A stretch of 64,000 nucleotides of DNA from Plasmodiophora brassicae (lineage: Eukaryota > Endomyxa > Phytomyxea > Plasmodiophorida > Plasmodiophoridae). The number at the start of each line of letters is the position of its first letter. The first letter of the stretch is position 1. Positions 61,313 through 64,000 of the stretch are shown one piece after another. The stretch lies in NCBI GenBank assembly GCA_039704465.1, contig JASFAU010000008.1, forward strand, positions 992,001 to 1,056,000, written 5' to 3'. Position numbers and translations under genes: made by a program. The notes beneath the pieces are model-generated. The model was not told where the DNA came from, made no database searches, and saw only the letters and a list, made by a program, of their open reading frames with translations.

Positions 61313-63714
61313 TTACCGTTGACAGATGAACACGTTGAACGGCGGGCCGCCAGGGAATTCGAACTGACCAATCGCTTCGATCTGGCCGGTGTAATGTTCG
61401 TCTCCTGATATCGTGTAGACCAGGTCATTCTGGCTCCTTGGAAACGTGCGATCCAGCTGCGTCGTCCTCCATAGCACATTGCCTAAAGCAAAGTAAGGAC
61501 AACTTTGCGCAAGGCGCTGATGCAGCGGGTTCGTACCATAATACGCCCGGTGATACACTTTGACTTTCGTGGGAAGCAACCGCCGACCGAAGTTGGTTAA
61601 ACACCACTCGTCAAACGCGTCGACGTCGCGGAACATGTCAACGTACTCGCGTACAGAGTGACCGACGTCGTGCGCAAACTGATGACATGCATCACGGTAC
61701 TCGTCGAAGTATGGATGTGCATGGGCAGTGCACCATTCCTGACTGCCGTACATATGGCGGTGCAGCCAAGCCCGATCGTGTCTCGACAGTAGCAGGTCGC
61801 TGCCGGGTTGGCCCACAGTTAACGCCAACACGAGCCCGTTCTGATCCTGCTCGTCGACCTCTTCTGCATCTCCGAACGTAAACCGGTTTCCGGTATGCGT
61901 TGGGAAACAATCGGCATAGTCAGCCCTGACAAAGTGCTCGGTAAATAACTCAATGATGGCAATAACCTGGTGCTGTTCTCTTACCGGTTCCTCGCTGTCG
62001 CCGACATCACCTGGAACGCTTGTACGATGTTACGCGCGAACCCGATCGTCGCGGATAACGCGCGTTTCATGTAGAGCATCCATCGCTCCACGTAGTAATT
62101 CCAGACAAATCCCTTGATTGGGCCGAATCGTTTAACGATATCAGGGATGTGCATTATGGAATGGGCCTGCGACCAGCCGTCAACACAATCAAAGCACTCG
62201 TGTGAAGCATTTCTTACTGGTATGGTCATCATGGTCGCTGGCCCTAAATACTCCATCTCAGCGAGAGCGGCGCGAAATTCCAAAGCAATATTGTCAAGGG
62301 CAGACTTGGGAATTGCCTTTGACAAAAGGAGGTTTGCGCAGTGAAGAAAAGTAAAGAATGCCGACCAGAAACGCATCCGTGTCAGGCTATTCAAGAGAAC
62401 GGAAGGATTGCAGAGAGAGAAGAAAACAGCGATACCAAAGTCGCCGATCCAGGGCATGGTATTGTGACCCTTCCAGCCAGACCTGTTGAAGCAATTCGAA
62501 GGCCGATCTCCGTTTCCTAAACTTTCCTTATCAAATACGGCGTCACTATACCATGACATTACAGTTACCAGTAGGCCACTTGATAGAGTCCAGGACCTCG
62601 TGCAGTCGCTTCGACAGAGAGGTTCCACTTGCAGTGGCAGGATACCGTGTAGGGTCAACTGGAATGTGCCACGGCGGACAGTCGCTGCAAGTTCCATCGA
62701 GGCTTGAACAAGAATGGAAGACAGTCCGTCCGAAGTATTCCTCCAGCTAATTAAACATGTCAATTACCCCACTGATTCTTCGCGCACACTGCATGCAACC
62801 TTACCGGGGGGATGTAGAAGTTTCGATGGCCTTTGAAGTTGATGATATCAAAAACGCGAGGCAGGAAGGTTAGCAGAAGACAGTGTAGCGTGCATAGTAC
62901 GAACATGACCGTACTATTAAATCCGGGTACCAGACCGGTACTATACGCATCCGTTCTAGATGCACTGGCAGGTTTCGATTTGAACCCTAACGTAGACGTT
63001 AATATCTATGGTTCAGCTAAGTCGGTAATACTCACGATTAGGTATGTCGCGAATTGCGTCCCTTATGGACGCCCACCTTGCTGCCAAGGGTGCCTTCTTG
63101 AAGGTTCTCTCACACCTTCGTCGAACGGGGTGCCCATTCGGTAGACAACCCCAGACGTGCGGAAACAGTTTGCGGTCACTGCAGTAGATGCCCGCGACAT
63201 CACAGCGGTTGCACGCGTTGGACAGCCCTTGTGACGACAAGGATGCCACTTTTGCCAGTTCTACATAATCATGACCCTGACATATGTCAGAACACTGGCA
63301 GACGCGCTCGACCAACGATGAGTACCTGGTGGACGTGGAAAAGACGCATCCACTTAAGGGACCCATCGGACGCGTCCCGGAAAGGTACCGCAAACTTGAA
63401 GCCAATGTTGTGCTCCACGACTTGTAACCTGAAGATTGAATTTAATTATATTACTGCAATCTGAACAGGGATAAAGCATATCAAACCGGCGAAAAAGATG
63501 CTGGACCGCTTTCGGGGAACTGGCCGGCATGAGGCCAATGAGCATGACGAAGCCGCGGTTGCACCGTAGTCCCTGTCTCAATGCGAGATTTACGAGCAGC
63601 ATCGGGATCAAGGACTCGTTCGTCCACTTCGTAACGCGCGCGCCATCTATGCCAACAGATGTTGCAATGGGAAAGACGTCTTCCCTATTGAAGAGTATCA
63701 CACGGACGCGATAA
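61313..63714 (-). mobile_element. CACTA/EnSpm (Tnp2-type, Plavaka-like) transposase, decayed or spliced
   Basis: Minus-strand pieces in N-to-C order: 63354-63701 with NESLIPMLLVNLALRQGLRC and LIGLMPASSPK (Tnp2 IxGPxxP region), 63013-63405 with CNRCDVAGIY, 61981-62763 with GWKGHNTMPWIGDFG, HSIMHIPDIVKRFGP and YYVERWM (the DUF4218-type end), and 61313-61831 with a long C-terminal tail. The order and motifs fit Tnp2 transposases. Gaps of 250 bp at 62764-63012 and stops between blocks mean either introns or decay. I found no terminal CACTA repeats in the window, and the element may continue past 64000. Confidence 0.65.
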
Positions 63715-64000
63715 TAAGCAGGTGAAGTGGACTACCGATCGCATTCGCTCATGAAAGGAGCAAACGTTCGTTGTACGTGTGGGATGGGTGCACCTGAGTC
63801 CGTCTATACTGTTGTAGCTGCTCATTCATGTTTTCCGCCAGGAATCTGCAGCCCCACTGCAATATGATCTGTCACAATGGAAATGTCAAAAGAGCAAAGG
63901 ATCTCATCATTTGCGCGAACCTGCAACAACATTGGCAGATAATAACAGGAACTTGTACGATTTCGGCAGCACGGCGGCCGTACACGGTTCACGTTATGGG
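63715..64000. other. Window end, probably further CACTA element sequence
   Basis: Low-GC sequence with short ORFs; the minus strand could hold the N-terminal part of the Tnp2 transposase. No motif seen. Confidence 0.35.

Overview
This is a nuclear window from a GC-rich, gene-dense eukaryote. Nearly every gene is split by very short introns (about 40-99 nt, mostly 50-70) that usually carry a CTGAC or CTAAC-like branch point shortly before the AG. I rebuilt exons by hand: donor and acceptor were accepted where phases matched and family motifs ran through the junction. DNAAF11/LRRC6 implies motile cilia. Sestrin, a RAP-domain protein, class III cyclase and AFI1-like DENN genes, together with Ty1/copia, Ty3/gypsy and CACTA/Tnp2 elements, suggest a free-living or parasitic protist rather than an animal, plant or true fungus. 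A plasmodiophorid-like rhizarian would fit the GC content and intron size, but that is inference.

Layout. 1-12.3 kb is a packed housekeeping block: UBR1/2 C-terminus, EMC6, an SR-like protein, a Sir2 deacylase, an AFI1/MesA-type DENN protein, DNAAF11, a secreted EEP phosphodiesterase, a mitochondrial RAP protein, a tandem-PH protein and a secreted zinc deacylase. 12.3-15.9 kb is transposon debris rich in inverted repeats (copia integrase/RNase H pieces and a 138-bp-arm palindrome). 15.9-26.2 kb holds a large, intron-rich Furry/Tao3/PAG1 gene of visibly lower GC and a 702-residue disordered protein with a Cys/His tail. 26.2-29.1 kb is a second repeat island with fold-back elements and tRNA-like pieces.

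29.1-53 kb is a second dense block. It holds intronless ER chaperone GRP94 (KEEL end, palindromic CRE-like site upstream), a TH1-PH-PH-cyclase fusion, a PUB-A20-A20-AN1 protein, a small unknown, a coiled-coil protein, a RING protein, a membrane protein, an HMG-ARID-armadillo protein (ARID2/RSC9-like), an orphan PH-like-fold candidate, a homeodomain protein, a CCR4/nocturnin-type nuclease, a fucosyltransferase-like enzyme, ALAD, a sideroflexin, a small membrane protein and a sestrin. 53-64 kb is mostly repeats: a large inverted repeat, a broken Ty3/gypsy gag-pol, a 20-bp minisatellite, a second gag-protease ORF and a CACTA/Tnp2 transposase on the minus strand.

There is no operon logic. Neighbours are divergent or convergent with gaps often below 150 bp, and two pairs overlap at their ends. 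The most unusual item is 31829-34539. What first looks like two genes (a TH1 protein and a PH-cyclase) joins through a clean 60-nt intron, and the cyclase domain has lost the Asn and Arg expected in the active site.
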